Shown here: positions 20,149 to 26,346 of the stretch, piece after piece
How the letters are laid out: the number at the start of each line of letters is the position of its first letter
Position numbering within the stretch: position 1 is the stretch's first letter
Assembly: GCA_012515365.1 (NCBI GenBank)
Contig: JAAYYM010000610.1
Coordinates: 1-26,346 of the forward strand
Source: Clostridia bacterium
GTDB taxonomy: Bacteria > Bacillota_A > Clostridia > Lachnospirales > Lachnospiraceae
Direction of reading: 5' to 3'
Length of the DNA stretch: 26,346 bases
The notes under the pieces: generated by a model
Databases searched by the model: none
Told to the model about the DNA's origin: nothing
Seen by the model: the letters and a program-made list of their open reading frames with translations, nothing else
Program-made: the position numbers and the translations under genes

Positions 20149-20997
20149 TTAATTAAATATAGCTTCTATTTTCTTCCTCGCAATATGCTCATTGCAATAC
20201 ACAAAATTAAATTCTCCACTTATCTGAAAATCTGAAACCGTAAACGTTGTAATATCATCACGACATCTTGCAATCGGTTCATATGCAAAGGTTATTGCAT
20301 GAGTATTTGCCACCACATCGCAGATAACCGAGAAATTATTTATTGATGTACATTGTTTAAAACTATCCAAAGAAAATCCTCTGTCTGTTATTGCATTTTG
20401 CAGTAACATTCTTGTTCCTGAGAAGGGTTCCCTCACAACAATTTTTTCATGAAACAAATCTTCTAAAGTGACTTCCCGATTTGCAAAAGGGTGATTCTTT
20501 GCACAAATACCCACAAAGGACTCCTTTTTATAAAGATGATAGCCATATCTGGATTTATCAAAAACACCTTCTATAACTGCAAAATCCAGTTTCGACTGTT
20601 CCAGCATATGTAACAAGGTTTCTGTATTATCAACATACAAATCCATATTGCAATTTGGTGTCATAAGAAACCTTCGCACCTCCGGAACAATTACAAATTC
20701 ACCAATAGTCTTTGTTGCTCCAACTGTGATATGAACCAAATCATTAGTACAAAAGCTTGTGCAGACATCTTTTTCCTGCACTTTAATACTGTCAAAATAT
20801 CTCTTAAGTTGTTCCGCATTTTTTGTTCTTGAAAGTGTACGACCATTATATTCGAAAAGCTTCACACCATAATAATTTTCAAGATAATGAATATGCTGTG
20901 TGACACCCGGCTGTGTCATATTTAATCTTTCTGCTGTGCGCCTATAATTCATTTCATCATATAAAGTAAGAAATGTTGATACTCTGTAATCCAACAT
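20149..20997 (-). CDS. LysR-family transcriptional regulator
   Basis: A 282-residue LysR protein with N-terminal winged HTH (FLTLYDEMNYRRTAERLNMTQPGVTQHIHYLENYYGVKLFEY, residues ~9-51) and a periplasmic-binding-like effector domain (VHITVGATKTIGEFVIVP from ~88). It resembles CysL/YeiE-type regulators that act on the divergent yeiH gene. The ATG at 20997 follows GGAGGG by 3-4 nt. The 105-bp gap to yeiH contains a perfect 16-bp inverted repeat that is the likely binding site. The effector is unknown; sulfur or cysteine-related compounds are suggested for relatives. Confidence 0.92.
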   Translation of the reverse strand: MLDYRVSTFLTLYDEMNYRRTAERLNMTQPGVTQHIHYLENYYGVKLFEYNGRTLSRTKNAEQLKRYFDSIKVQEKDVCTSFCTNDLVHITVGATKTIGEFVIVPEVRRFLMTPNCNMDLYVDNTETLLHMLEQSKLDFAVIEGVFDKSRYGYHLYKKESFVGICAKNHPFANREVTLEDLFHEKIVVREPFSGTRMLLQNAITDRGFSLDSFKQCTSINNFSVICDVVANTHAITFAYEPIARCRDDITTFTVSDFQISGEFNFVYCNEHIARKKIEAIFN

Positions 20998-21008
20998 ACG
21001 CCCTCCAT

Positions 21009-21071
21009 AAAATCAAATTATCATCCGATAATAAATGATAATTTGATTTTATCACACAATTGCAGTATAAA
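21009..21071 (+). promoter_or_regulatory. LysR operator and yeiH promoter
   Basis: aaaatcaaattatcat (21009-21024) and its exact reverse complement (21035-21050) are separated by 10 nt, containing an ATTATCAT-N10-ATGATAAT LysR-type core. The right arm overlaps the yeiH -35 TTGATT (21043-21048), which is 17 nt from TATAAA (21066-21071). Binding could thus affect both divergent genes. Confidence 0.8.
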
Positions 21072-21102
21072 CAATATGGATCAAAATCAAAAGGAGACCA
21101 TT

Positions 21103-22131
21103 ATGAAATTTTTAAAACACATTCCCGGAATTATATTATCAGCAGTAATTGCGTTTCTTGCCTGCTGGATAGAAAACATTCTGCCAATTCACTTGATTGG
21201 TTCTGCTGTAATTGCAATGTTTATCGGTATGTTCCTCAATCATTATTTACACAACACCACCCTATTTTCAGATGGTTTAAAATTTACTTCAAAAAAAATA
21301 TTGAAATTTGCCATTATATTACTGGGGCTTTCCCTAAACATCACTACCATACTGCATGTGGGAAAAATGTCTTTAACTGTCATGATTTTTACGTTACTGA
21401 CCTGTTTTGGTGGAGGGTATTTTATCGGTAAGGCACTGGGCTTAAACTGGAAATTATCCAATTTAATTTCAGCAGGTACAGGCATATGCGGCGGTTCTGC
21501 CATAGCTGCAATCGCACCTACGATTGATGCCGATGATAACGATGTTGCTTATGCTATGTCTGCCACTTTCCTCTTCGATATGGCTATGATTGTTCTTTTC
21601 CCTATTATGGGCAGAGCACTTGGCATGACAGATGAAGCCTTTGGCATTTGGGCAGGAACAGCAGTGAATGATACCTCTTCCGTTGTAGCAACCGGATATG
21701 CTTTTTCAGAGGGTGCAGGTGATTTTGCAACAATGGTAAAGCTCACAAGAACACTCGCCATTATACCAACCGTCATTACCTTTGCATTTATCCAACTCAA
21801 CCTGAAACGTAAAGAAGCTCAGGCAACATGCCAAAATGATAGCTCCATCAAAGCAAACTTTAGCATCAAAAAAATATTCCCTTGGTTTATTATTGGTTTT
21901 GTTATCATGTCCTGCATTGCAAGTATTTTCCCTATTCCTGCAACAGTGATATCTGGAACAAAAGCTCTAAGTAAATTCCTGATGGTCTGTGCACTTGCAG
22001 CAATCGGTTTAAACACTTCCTTCTCAAATATGAAAAAGGCAGGGATACGACCAATGATACATGGATTCATTATTTCTGCATTGGTTGTCATTGTAGCACT
22101 AGGTGTTGAAATAGCTATGGGAATCGTATAA
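21103..22131 (+). CDS. yeiH: YeiH-family (UPF0324) membrane protein, putative sulfate exporter
   Basis: A 342-residue integral membrane protein with about ten hydrophobic segments, starting IPGIILSAVIAFLACWI. The family pattern is clear: LLGLSLN near 80, the signature GICGGSAIAAIAP near 129-141, and GTAVNDTSSVVATGYAFS near 189. Relatives are annotated as putative sulfate exporters, but direct evidence is thin. The ATG at 21103 has AAGGAG 7 nt upstream; an earlier in-frame start at 21043 would overlap the promoter. It is controlled by the divergent LysR gene and followed by a strong hairpin. Confidence 0.93.
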   Translation: MKFLKHIPGIILSAVIAFLACWIENILPIHLIGSAVIAMFIGMFLNHYLHNTTLFSDGLKFTSKKILKFAIILLGLSLNITTILHVGKMSLTVMIFTLLTCFGGGYFIGKALGLNWKLSNLISAGTGICGGSAIAAIAPTIDADDNDVAYAMSATFLFDMAMIVLFPIMGRALGMTDEAFGIWAGTAVNDTSSVVATGYAFSEGAGDFATMVKLTRTLAIIPTVITFAFIQLNLKRKEAQATCQNDSSIKANFSIKKIFPWFIIGFVIMSCIASIFPIPATVISGTKALSKFLMVCALAAIGLNTSFSNMKKAGIRPMIHGFIISALVVIVALGVEIAMGIV

Positions 22132-22210
22132 TTTTCGATTATCAGGGAGAAGCAAGATGTTACCGGAACCTTTATTTTTAAATATTCATATGTATATTCT
22201 ATATAGTGCA

Positions 22211-22250
22211 AGAGGATATCATAAAGACAGATTTCTTTATGATATCCTCT
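22211..22250. terminator. 17-bp perfect hairpin between convergent yeiH and lipoprotein genes
   Basis: AGAGGATATCATAAAGA and its exact complement enclose a 6-nt loop. Neither side has a U-run, so it is a non-canonical bidirectional terminator or a 3'-end stabiliser. It lies 79 nt after yeiH and 28 nt before the end of the lipoprotein gene. Confidence 0.6.
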
Positions 22251-22278
22251 GCAAAATTCAAAGCTTCGTGCGCTTTAT

Positions 22279-23448
22279 TTATCTCAATATAAAATATGCA
22301 TATATCCATGCCTCAGAATTAAGTTGTATCGCTATTTGATATTCCCCTGCTTCAAGACTTCCATACAGCCATTCCCAATCATAGTTGTAAGTAGTCTCTT
22401 CATTTTCTTTGATAATATATGCAATATCTTCAAAGGCTGCATCGCCTTCCGTTTTGTATTCCAGCTCTACCCAATCCTCGCCGACTTTCTTTGATATAGG
22501 TAAATAACTACCAAAACAAAGTTCCTCTTGCGTGCCCACTTCATCTCCACCAAATATTGAATAATTTAGCACAAGTGTCACACTGGTACTGGATACATTC
22601 CTTACGGACGCATTAAGATATCCATCATCTATTCCCAGTTCGCTGCTGACTTTATGAATTCCGATTCCGCCTGTTTGATTTTCTTCATTAAACTGTATTG
22701 TATCAAGTATTTCCAGCAATTCTTCAAGATACTCTTCTCCCCAATCAGCGTTACAAAGAACTGTAATATTCTTCAAACCACCATCCGGTACTACCCAATG
22801 TATAAATGCCCAATTAGTATTTCCATCATAGTAACCAATACTTGCCTCATTATTTGCCACAGTAACACTTTTTGTTTCTAAACCGGTTCCGCACACACCA
22901 AAATTATCTGTGTATCCAATCTCAATATATCCATCTGTTTCAGCAGTTGGTTTTAAATGGATTCCATAAGAAGAAGACAGCAATTTCTCATTATCAACAT
23001 CATATATTTCAAATTCCCATGTGTCAGGAATGGATAATTGAATACTTCCGTATGGACCATTGGCTACTGCAAGGGTTGAGATATTGTCTGTTTCGTTATT
23101 TACCTCTCTACTAGCAGGTGTTTTTAGTGTAATCGCATACAATGTACCTATCTGCAGCGGATCTGTTTCCATCGCACTTCCATCATAATAAATTACAATT
23201 TCATCTCCCACAACCAAATTCGTATAACTATCTTTATTTTCCGGCTCTAACGATACTTTCCAACGGGAACCGTTGGGATAACCTTCTGCTGTTTCAGAAT
23301 ACATTATGACATAATCGGTATGTACTTCTTCTACTACACCAGTTACACTTGGTTTGTTTTCAATAATGTAATTCATACTATTCTTGTTACAACCCACCAA
23401 TGCCAATACAAAAGTCAGTGATAAAATCAATCCAATAAACTTTTTCAT
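22279..23448 (-). CDS. Secreted lipoprotein with C-terminal Ig-like domain
   Basis: A 389-residue protein with a signal peptide MKKFIGLILSLTFVLALVGC, where LVGC is the lipobox and Cys20 would carry the lipid. Residues ~33-105 look like an OB-type beta domain (VTGVVEEVHTDYVIMYS) as in DUF3221 proteins. The centre (~120-250) is a beta-rich domain with LSIPDTWEFEI. The end (SSELGIDDGYLNASVRNVSS to AGEYQIAIQL) resembles bacterial Ig-like domains found in other Firmicute lipoproteins. The ATG at 23448 has AAAGGA about 9 nt upstream, and TATAAT lies at 23502-23507. It is anchored outside the cell; ligand unknown. It does not belong clearly to either neighbouring module. Confidence 0.85.
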   Translation of the reverse strand: MKKFIGLILSLTFVLALVGCNKNSMNYIIENKPSVTGVVEEVHTDYVIMYSETAEGYPNGSRWKVSLEPENKDSYTNLVVGDEIVIYYDGSAMETDPLQIGTLYAITLKTPASREVNNETDNISTLAVANGPYGSIQLSIPDTWEFEIYDVDNEKLLSSSYGIHLKPTAETDGYIEIGYTDNFGVCGTGLETKSVTVANNEASIGYYDGNTNWAFIHWVVPDGGLKNITVLCNADWGEEYLEELLEILDTIQFNEENQTGGIGIHKVSSELGIDDGYLNASVRNVSSTSVTLVLNYSIFGGDEVGTQEELCFGSYLPISKKVGEDWVELEYKTEGDAAFEDIAYIIKENEETTYNYDWEWLYGSLEAGEYQIAIQLNSEAWIYAYFILR

Positions 23449-23501
23449 ACAATCACATCCTTTTCAAATTCGTATGAGTCTTTCGCTAACACTCTACATG
23501 T

Positions 23502-23507
23502 ATTATA
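23502..23507 (-). promoter_or_regulatory. -10 box of the lipoprotein gene
   Basis: TATAAT on the minus strand, 54 nt before the start codon; the -35 is weak (CTGAAG at 17 nt). Nothing else is seen in the 23449-23555 gap. Confidence 0.5.
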
Positions 23508-23555
23508 TCATAGCAACTGTTATCCTTCAGCAATATTTTTATTAATTTTTTCCAA

Positions 23556-23596
23556 CAAAAAACATGCCACCATACCATTAAGTACAGTGACATGTT
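23556..23596 (-). terminator. Terminator at the end of the conjugative-element gene block
   Basis: On the minus strand ACATGTCAC pairs with GTGGCATGT (one G-U) around a 17-nt loop, followed by TTTTTT. It ends the operon that runs from the sortase to the small Cys-rich gene. Confidence 0.82.
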
Positions 23597-23606
23597 TCCT
23601 TCCCGG

Positions 23607-23759
23607 CTATTCCTTTTCCTTAAACTTCCTGCAACAAAGTTTCTTTATCCGAAAGCTCTGTTTACATTCATGGGTACACCTTAAGCATCGTTCAAAATAC
23701 TGAAACTCACCTCTGCTATTCAAGAAATATGCCCAGTACCTTTTCTCCTTATCCGTCAT
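23607..23759 (-). CDS. Small basic Cys-rich protein, 50 aa
   Basis: The ATG at 23759 lies 6 nt after the stop of the preceding gene, with AGG 9-10 nt upstream. The product is MTDKEKRYWAYFLNSRGEFQ, then YFERCLRCTHECKQSF and IKKLCCRKFKEKE: a C-x2-C-x3-C cluster plus a CC pair that could bind a metal, in a very basic chain. Small proteins of this type are common in Firmicute conjugative elements, but no function is known. It is the last gene before the terminator at 23556-23596. Confidence 0.68.
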   Translation of the reverse strand: MTDKEKRYWAYFLNSRGEFQYFERCLRCTHECKQSFRIKKLCCRKFKEKE

Positions 23760-23765
23760 AGGCAC

Positions 23766-24674
23766 TTACCTGACTTTCCCGGTCTTCGGAACTGTGGGAG
23801 CCTTAACATCAGGCGCTTTACCTTCCATACTCTTTGCCTGCTCCATCTTCGGAAATGCAGCCTCAAATGCCTCCGCACCATACTGGTACTCTTCTGTCGG
23901 TTCTGCTACAGCAAAGGTAGGTGTAAACTCCTGCACAACTTCTTCTGCTCTGTCTACTGCTTCTACCTGTTTATCCTTTGCACGGTTCAGTTCCACATCC
24001 CTTGCCAAATCCTCTACCTTATCAATGGCTCCGTCTAAGCGAAGCACCATGGATTCATAGACACGCTTCTGCCACTGCCAAGGTTTCTTCGCAAGCTCGG
24101 TTTTGGAGAATTTCTGCTCCTTCTGGGAATAGTCCACCTCTTCCTTATCCGCAAAGGTTCTGAAAGTATTTGCTATCTTCTGACCGGCTTCACGCATACC
24201 TTCTCCAAAAGCATCAATCTTTGAAAGAGTACGGTTCGTATCGGCAATTCCCTCTTTTACCTTGTCTCGGATTTTCATAAGCTTATCCTTCAAACCGACA
24301 AATTCTGACACACGGTTTAATGCTTCCTTGCCACGCTTCTTAAAATCATCCATGATTTCAGAAGCCTTATTCTTGATACTTTCCTTTACCTCAAAGAGTT
24401 GTTCTTTTATCTGGTTACAACGCTCTTCCAAACGGTCAGCAGCTTCATTTAAGGACTTTTTCAGCTTATTGGCAAACTTATCATCCTCCATCTTCTGAAT
24501 ATAATCACGTAGCGTTGCAATCTCATCCGTCATTTCCTCTACCTTGTGTGTCATACTGTCCACATAGGTACAAAGTTCATACACGCCATTAGCCGCCTGT
24601 TGCATGCCGTTACCGTTTAAGGCTCCAAGTATCTGCTGGATAACCTCTTCCCCGGTCATTGGTCTATCTTCCAT
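23766..24674 (-). CDS. DUF6674-type coiled-coil protein of a conjugative element, 302 aa
   Basis: Mostly helical and highly charged. Residues ~20-110 read as coiled coil (VEEMTDEIATLRDYIQKMED, LNEAADRLEERCNQIKEQLFEV), followed by a region with PWQWQKRVYESMVLRLDGAIDKVEDLARDVE and a disordered Pro/Glu-rich end. The pattern fits DUF6674 proteins found in integrative conjugative elements; role unknown, perhaps structural. The ATG at 24674 has GGAGG 8 nt upstream and is preferred over the ATG at 24707, which lies inside a strong hairpin and lacks a clear ribosome site. It follows the SpoVG gene and precedes the Cys-rich small gene. Confidence 0.8.
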   Translation of the reverse strand: MEDRPMTGEEVIQQILGALNGNGMQQAANGVYELCTYVDSMTHKVEEMTDEIATLRDYIQKMEDDKFANKLKKSLNEAADRLEERCNQIKEQLFEVKESIKNKASEIMDDFKKRGKEALNRVSEFVGLKDKLMKIRDKVKEGIADTNRTLSKIDAFGEGMREAGQKIANTFRTFADKEEVDYSQKEQKFSKTELAKKPWQWQKRVYESMVLRLDGAIDKVEDLARDVELNRAKDKQVEAVDRAEEVVQEFTPTFAVAEPTEEYQYGAEAFEAAFPKMEQAKSMEGKAPDVKAPTVPKTGKVR

Positions 24675-24693
24675 AATCGTTTCCTCCATTTCC

Positions 24694-24725
24694 GGCAGGG
24701 TAGCCATCGGCCACCCTGCCTTTTT
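24694..24725 (+). terminator. Hairpin with plus-strand U-run upstream of the coiled-coil gene
   Basis: GGCAGGGT-a-GCC pairs with GGC-c-ACCCTGCC around ATC, and five Ts follow on the plus strand. All local genes run on the minus strand, so it would stop antisense transcription. In the minus-strand mRNA it is a hairpin just before the ribosome site. Confidence 0.6.
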
Positions 24726-24737
24726 GATTAGTTGTCA

Positions 24738-25436
24738 TTAGCGAAAGGGTAATTCCTTACCATCCACCTTCATGAACTGGTCCTTTGCCTGTGACTGCGC
24801 CTGAGTCTGAGCAGAACCCAATGCCTGCTCCTCCTTCTTAGCCTTGGCAATCTCATACTGGTTCACGATTTCCGCATAAAGCTTTTCACGGAACTCCTTT
24901 GTTACCGGATAACATACATCCTGATATACAGCCTTACCCTGCTCATCTGTCTGCTTCGTCTTATAAGACGGCATCGCCACGAACAAATTCTCCTTACCCT
25001 GAAGAATGCTCACATTGTTTACAATGAAGCTGTCATCAAAGTAAATACGGGCAAGTCCACGAATATTGCTGCCTTCTCTTTCGTAAGGTGTTACCGTTAC
25101 GGAAAACTCAGGCATTTCTCTTACAGACTTCTCAGTCTTAAACTCCTGACCTTCCGTAGCTCTTACCTGCCCAAATGCCTCAAGGATATTGTCGTAAAGC
25201 TCCTTACGAAACTCTGACGTGATCGGATTGCAGACATCCTTATACACTACGCCGCCATTTTCATCACGCTCTGCTGACTTATAACGGGGCATGGATACAA
25301 ATAAGGTATCCTTTTCCTTGTTCTCCAAAATCGCGATGTTGGTAATCTTAAAAGAGTCACCAAACACCAATGAGGCAAAGCCTCTTACATTACCTTCCTG
25401 GTTCTTTGCTTCTGTTACATTAATTGAATACTTCAT
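24738..25436 (-). CDS. Tandem SpoVG-domain protein, 232 aa
   Basis: SpoVG is a small RNA/DNA-binding regulator. Two SpoVG domains are seen: residues ~1-85 (MKYSINVTEA, VRGFASLVFGDSFKITNIAIL, LFVSMPRYK, VCNPITSEFRKELYDNIL) and ~107-195 (EFSVTVTPYE, IRGLARIYFDDSFIVNNVSIL, LFVAMPSYK, VCYPVTKEFREKLYAEIV), then a Gln/Ala-rich tail. Normal SpoVG has one domain of about 90 residues. The ATG at 25436 follows GAGGA by 6 nt. It lies in the conjugative-element operon and may bind nucleic acid of the element. Confidence 0.9.
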   Translation of the reverse strand: MKYSINVTEAKNQEGNVRGFASLVFGDSFKITNIAILENKEKDTLFVSMPRYKSAERDENGGVVYKDVCNPITSEFRKELYDNILEAFGQVRATEGQEFKTEKSVREMPEFSVTVTPYEREGSNIRGLARIYFDDSFIVNNVSILQGKENLFVAMPSYKTKQTDEQGKAVYQDVCYPVTKEFREKLYAEIVNQYEIAKAKKEEQALGSAQTQAQSQAKDQFMKVDGKELPFR

Positions 25437-25476
25437 ATATTCCTCACTTTCTGCCAAGATACGCTTGGCTCGTTAC

Positions 25477-25848
25477 TTATGCTTCCGGCTTTACCAGATA
25501 GCACTCTAAGGTTTCTATATCACTCATAGGCAACCGACCATTCAGCCAGTTACCCAAAGTTACTAGGAAACCGTCCTGCTCGAAATAAAGCCACATATCA
25601 TCTGCAAGCTCATTTTCATACAGAACGGTTACATCAAAGTCAGGCATATACATACCTGCATCTTCGTCATACACACAGGCAACACCTGCCCTAAGATACA
25701 ATGAAAGACTGGGAACAAACACATACCATCCGCTGATTAACAGCTGTAGACTCTCATCCACCCCCACAATCTCATCACATCTGTCTTCAAATTCCATCTC
25801 GGAAATCACTTCTTCCACTTTTCCAAGACGATACTTTTTACTCTCCAT
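25477..25848 (-). CDS. Conjugative-element hypothetical protein, 123 aa
   Basis: I do not recognise a named domain. The protein is acidic, with a DEDAGMYMPDFDVTVLYENELADDMWLYFEQDGF stretch of beta-like character and a C-terminal LETLECYLVKP-type helix. No signal peptide or membrane segment is seen. The ATG at 25848 follows GGAGG by 9 nt and overlaps the sortase gene by 11 nt. It sits between sortase and SpoVG, an order seen in Firmicute conjugative elements. Function unknown. Confidence 0.78.
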   Translation of the reverse strand: MESKKYRLGKVEEVISEMEFEDRCDEIVGVDESLQLLISGWYVFVPSLSLYLRAGVACVYDEDAGMYMPDFDVTVLYENELADDMWLYFEQDGFLVTLGNWLNGRLPMSDIETLECYLVKPEA

Positions 25849-26346
25849 AAGCACCTTCCTCCCCGGCAGGAACACATTTCACTACAAATCGCTTGCTGCC
25901 ACGTTCCGTACAGGTAAAAAGAGTTAATTCTTCTGTATCCGACTGCGTTTTAATGGAATTATCATAAGGTCCCACCACAAAGGTTTCTTTTACCTCATAG
26001 GAATGAAGTTCCCTATCCACATCAAGAAGCGTTACCACATCCCCTATCTCAACCTGATTAAGCTTTGTAAAAAACTCTCCATAGCGGCTTCCGTTATGAC
26101 CACACAACACACAGTTTCCTGCACTTCCTACCATGGCGGTCTCGCTCATGTGTCCGATTGCCTTATTTAAGTTTGAGGAAGAACATCCCTCCACCACCGG
26201 ATAGCGGATACCTATACTTTCAATCTCCACAATGGCAATAACATCCCCTTCTGCAAATATGGCTGCATCTTCTTCACTAATGGTGGTTTCGGTTTCCTCC
26301 TCTCCCTCACTTTCCGTCTCTGTCTCATCTTCCTGTCTCTCCTCCA
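25838..26346 (-). CDS. Sortase, 5' end cut by window edge
   Basis: The frame is open to the right edge. The C-terminal catalytic part has CVLCGHNGSRYGEFFTKL with the active-site His, LTLFTCTERGSKRFVVKCV with the nucleophile Cys in a TC motif and the Arg eight residues later, and a preceding IRYPVVEG strand. These fit a class B- or D-like transpeptidase that anchors surface proteins or pili to the cell wall. The visible N-terminal part is very Glu/Thr-rich (EDETETESEGEEETETT), probably a linker after an unseen membrane anchor. A GTG at 26230 is only an internal codon. It heads the visible part of the conjugative-element operon. Confidence 0.87.
   Translation of the reverse strand, partial: EERQEDETETESEGEEETETTISEEDAAIFAEGDVIAIVEIESIGIRYPVVEGCSSSNLNKAIGHMSETAMVGSAGNCVLCGHNGSRYGEFFTKLNQVEIGDVVTLLDVDRELHSYEVKETFVVGPYDNSIKTQSDTEELTLFTCTERGSKRFVVKCVPAGEEGAYGE

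Noticed and set aside
22157..22339. 60-codon plus-strand frame after yeiH with a GGGAGA upstream
   Set aside because: It runs through the 17-bp hairpin and antisense into the lipoprotein gene, with no recognisable protein pattern.

Overview
The window looks like a chromosomal accessory region of an AT-rich, low-GC Firmicute, most likely a member of the Lachnospiraceae. This is inferred from strong GGAGG ribosome sites, a T-box-controlled trp operon, a Spo0A-like small protein, a family of XRE and serine-recombinase cassette genes, and a sortase/SpoVG conjugative-element module. No species can be named from the sequence alone.

Layout. (1) 1-2083, minus strand: the modification and specificity genes of a type I restriction-modification system (hsdM, hsdS cut by the window edge), led by a small XRE regulator. 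(2) 2181-3521: small unrecognised genes and a SymE-like toxin whose mRNA ends are complementary. (3) 3554-8752, minus strand: an RNA-repair and spare-tRNA island. It holds eight tRNA genes in three places, the ligase RtcB, a compact DUF5565-like RNA ligase, two calcineurin-like phosphoesterases, an XRE regulator and two ~50-codon leader ORFs. (4) 8752-9371: small regulators. (5) 9487-15018, plus strand: a serine-recombinase cassette with two ParB-like proteins, bracketed by two near-identical promoter-hairpin units that look like paralogous small RNA genes. (6) 15050-19896, minus strand: trpD-trpCF-trpB-trpA behind a Trp T-box, a second terminator and a Trp-Trp leader peptide; trpE and trpG are absent. 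(7) 20149-22131: a divergent LysR/YeiH pair around a 16-bp palindrome. (8) 22279-23448: a lipoprotein. (9) 23556-26346: part of an integrative conjugative element (sortase, SpoVG, DUF6674, small proteins).

The most interesting part is region 3. Two copies of one control module occur, upstream of tRNA-Lys-Glu-Tyr-Ser-Arg (module A) and upstream of tRNA-Ser-Leu-rtcB-xre-tRNA-His (module B). Each has the palindromic box TTTATACCACAGGTA just beyond a TAG stop, a sigma-A promoter, an AGCGGAAC...GTTCC hairpin before the ribosome site, a ~50-codon ORF, and an intrinsic terminator whose U-run lies 0-2 nt from the first tRNA. The tRNAs and rtcB leave no room for another promoter, so they should be made only when that terminator is read through. 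The codons of each leader ORF match the tRNAs behind it. Leader A has nine consecutive codons (11-19) for Tyr, Ser(AGY), Glu and Arg(CGN), then Lys-Glu-Lys-Glu. Leader B packs His, CTN-Leu and TCN-Ser codons into codons 19-33. I infer an attenuator that senses loss of specific tRNAs, for example by anticodon nucleases, and answers with replacement tRNAs and RNA repair enzymes.
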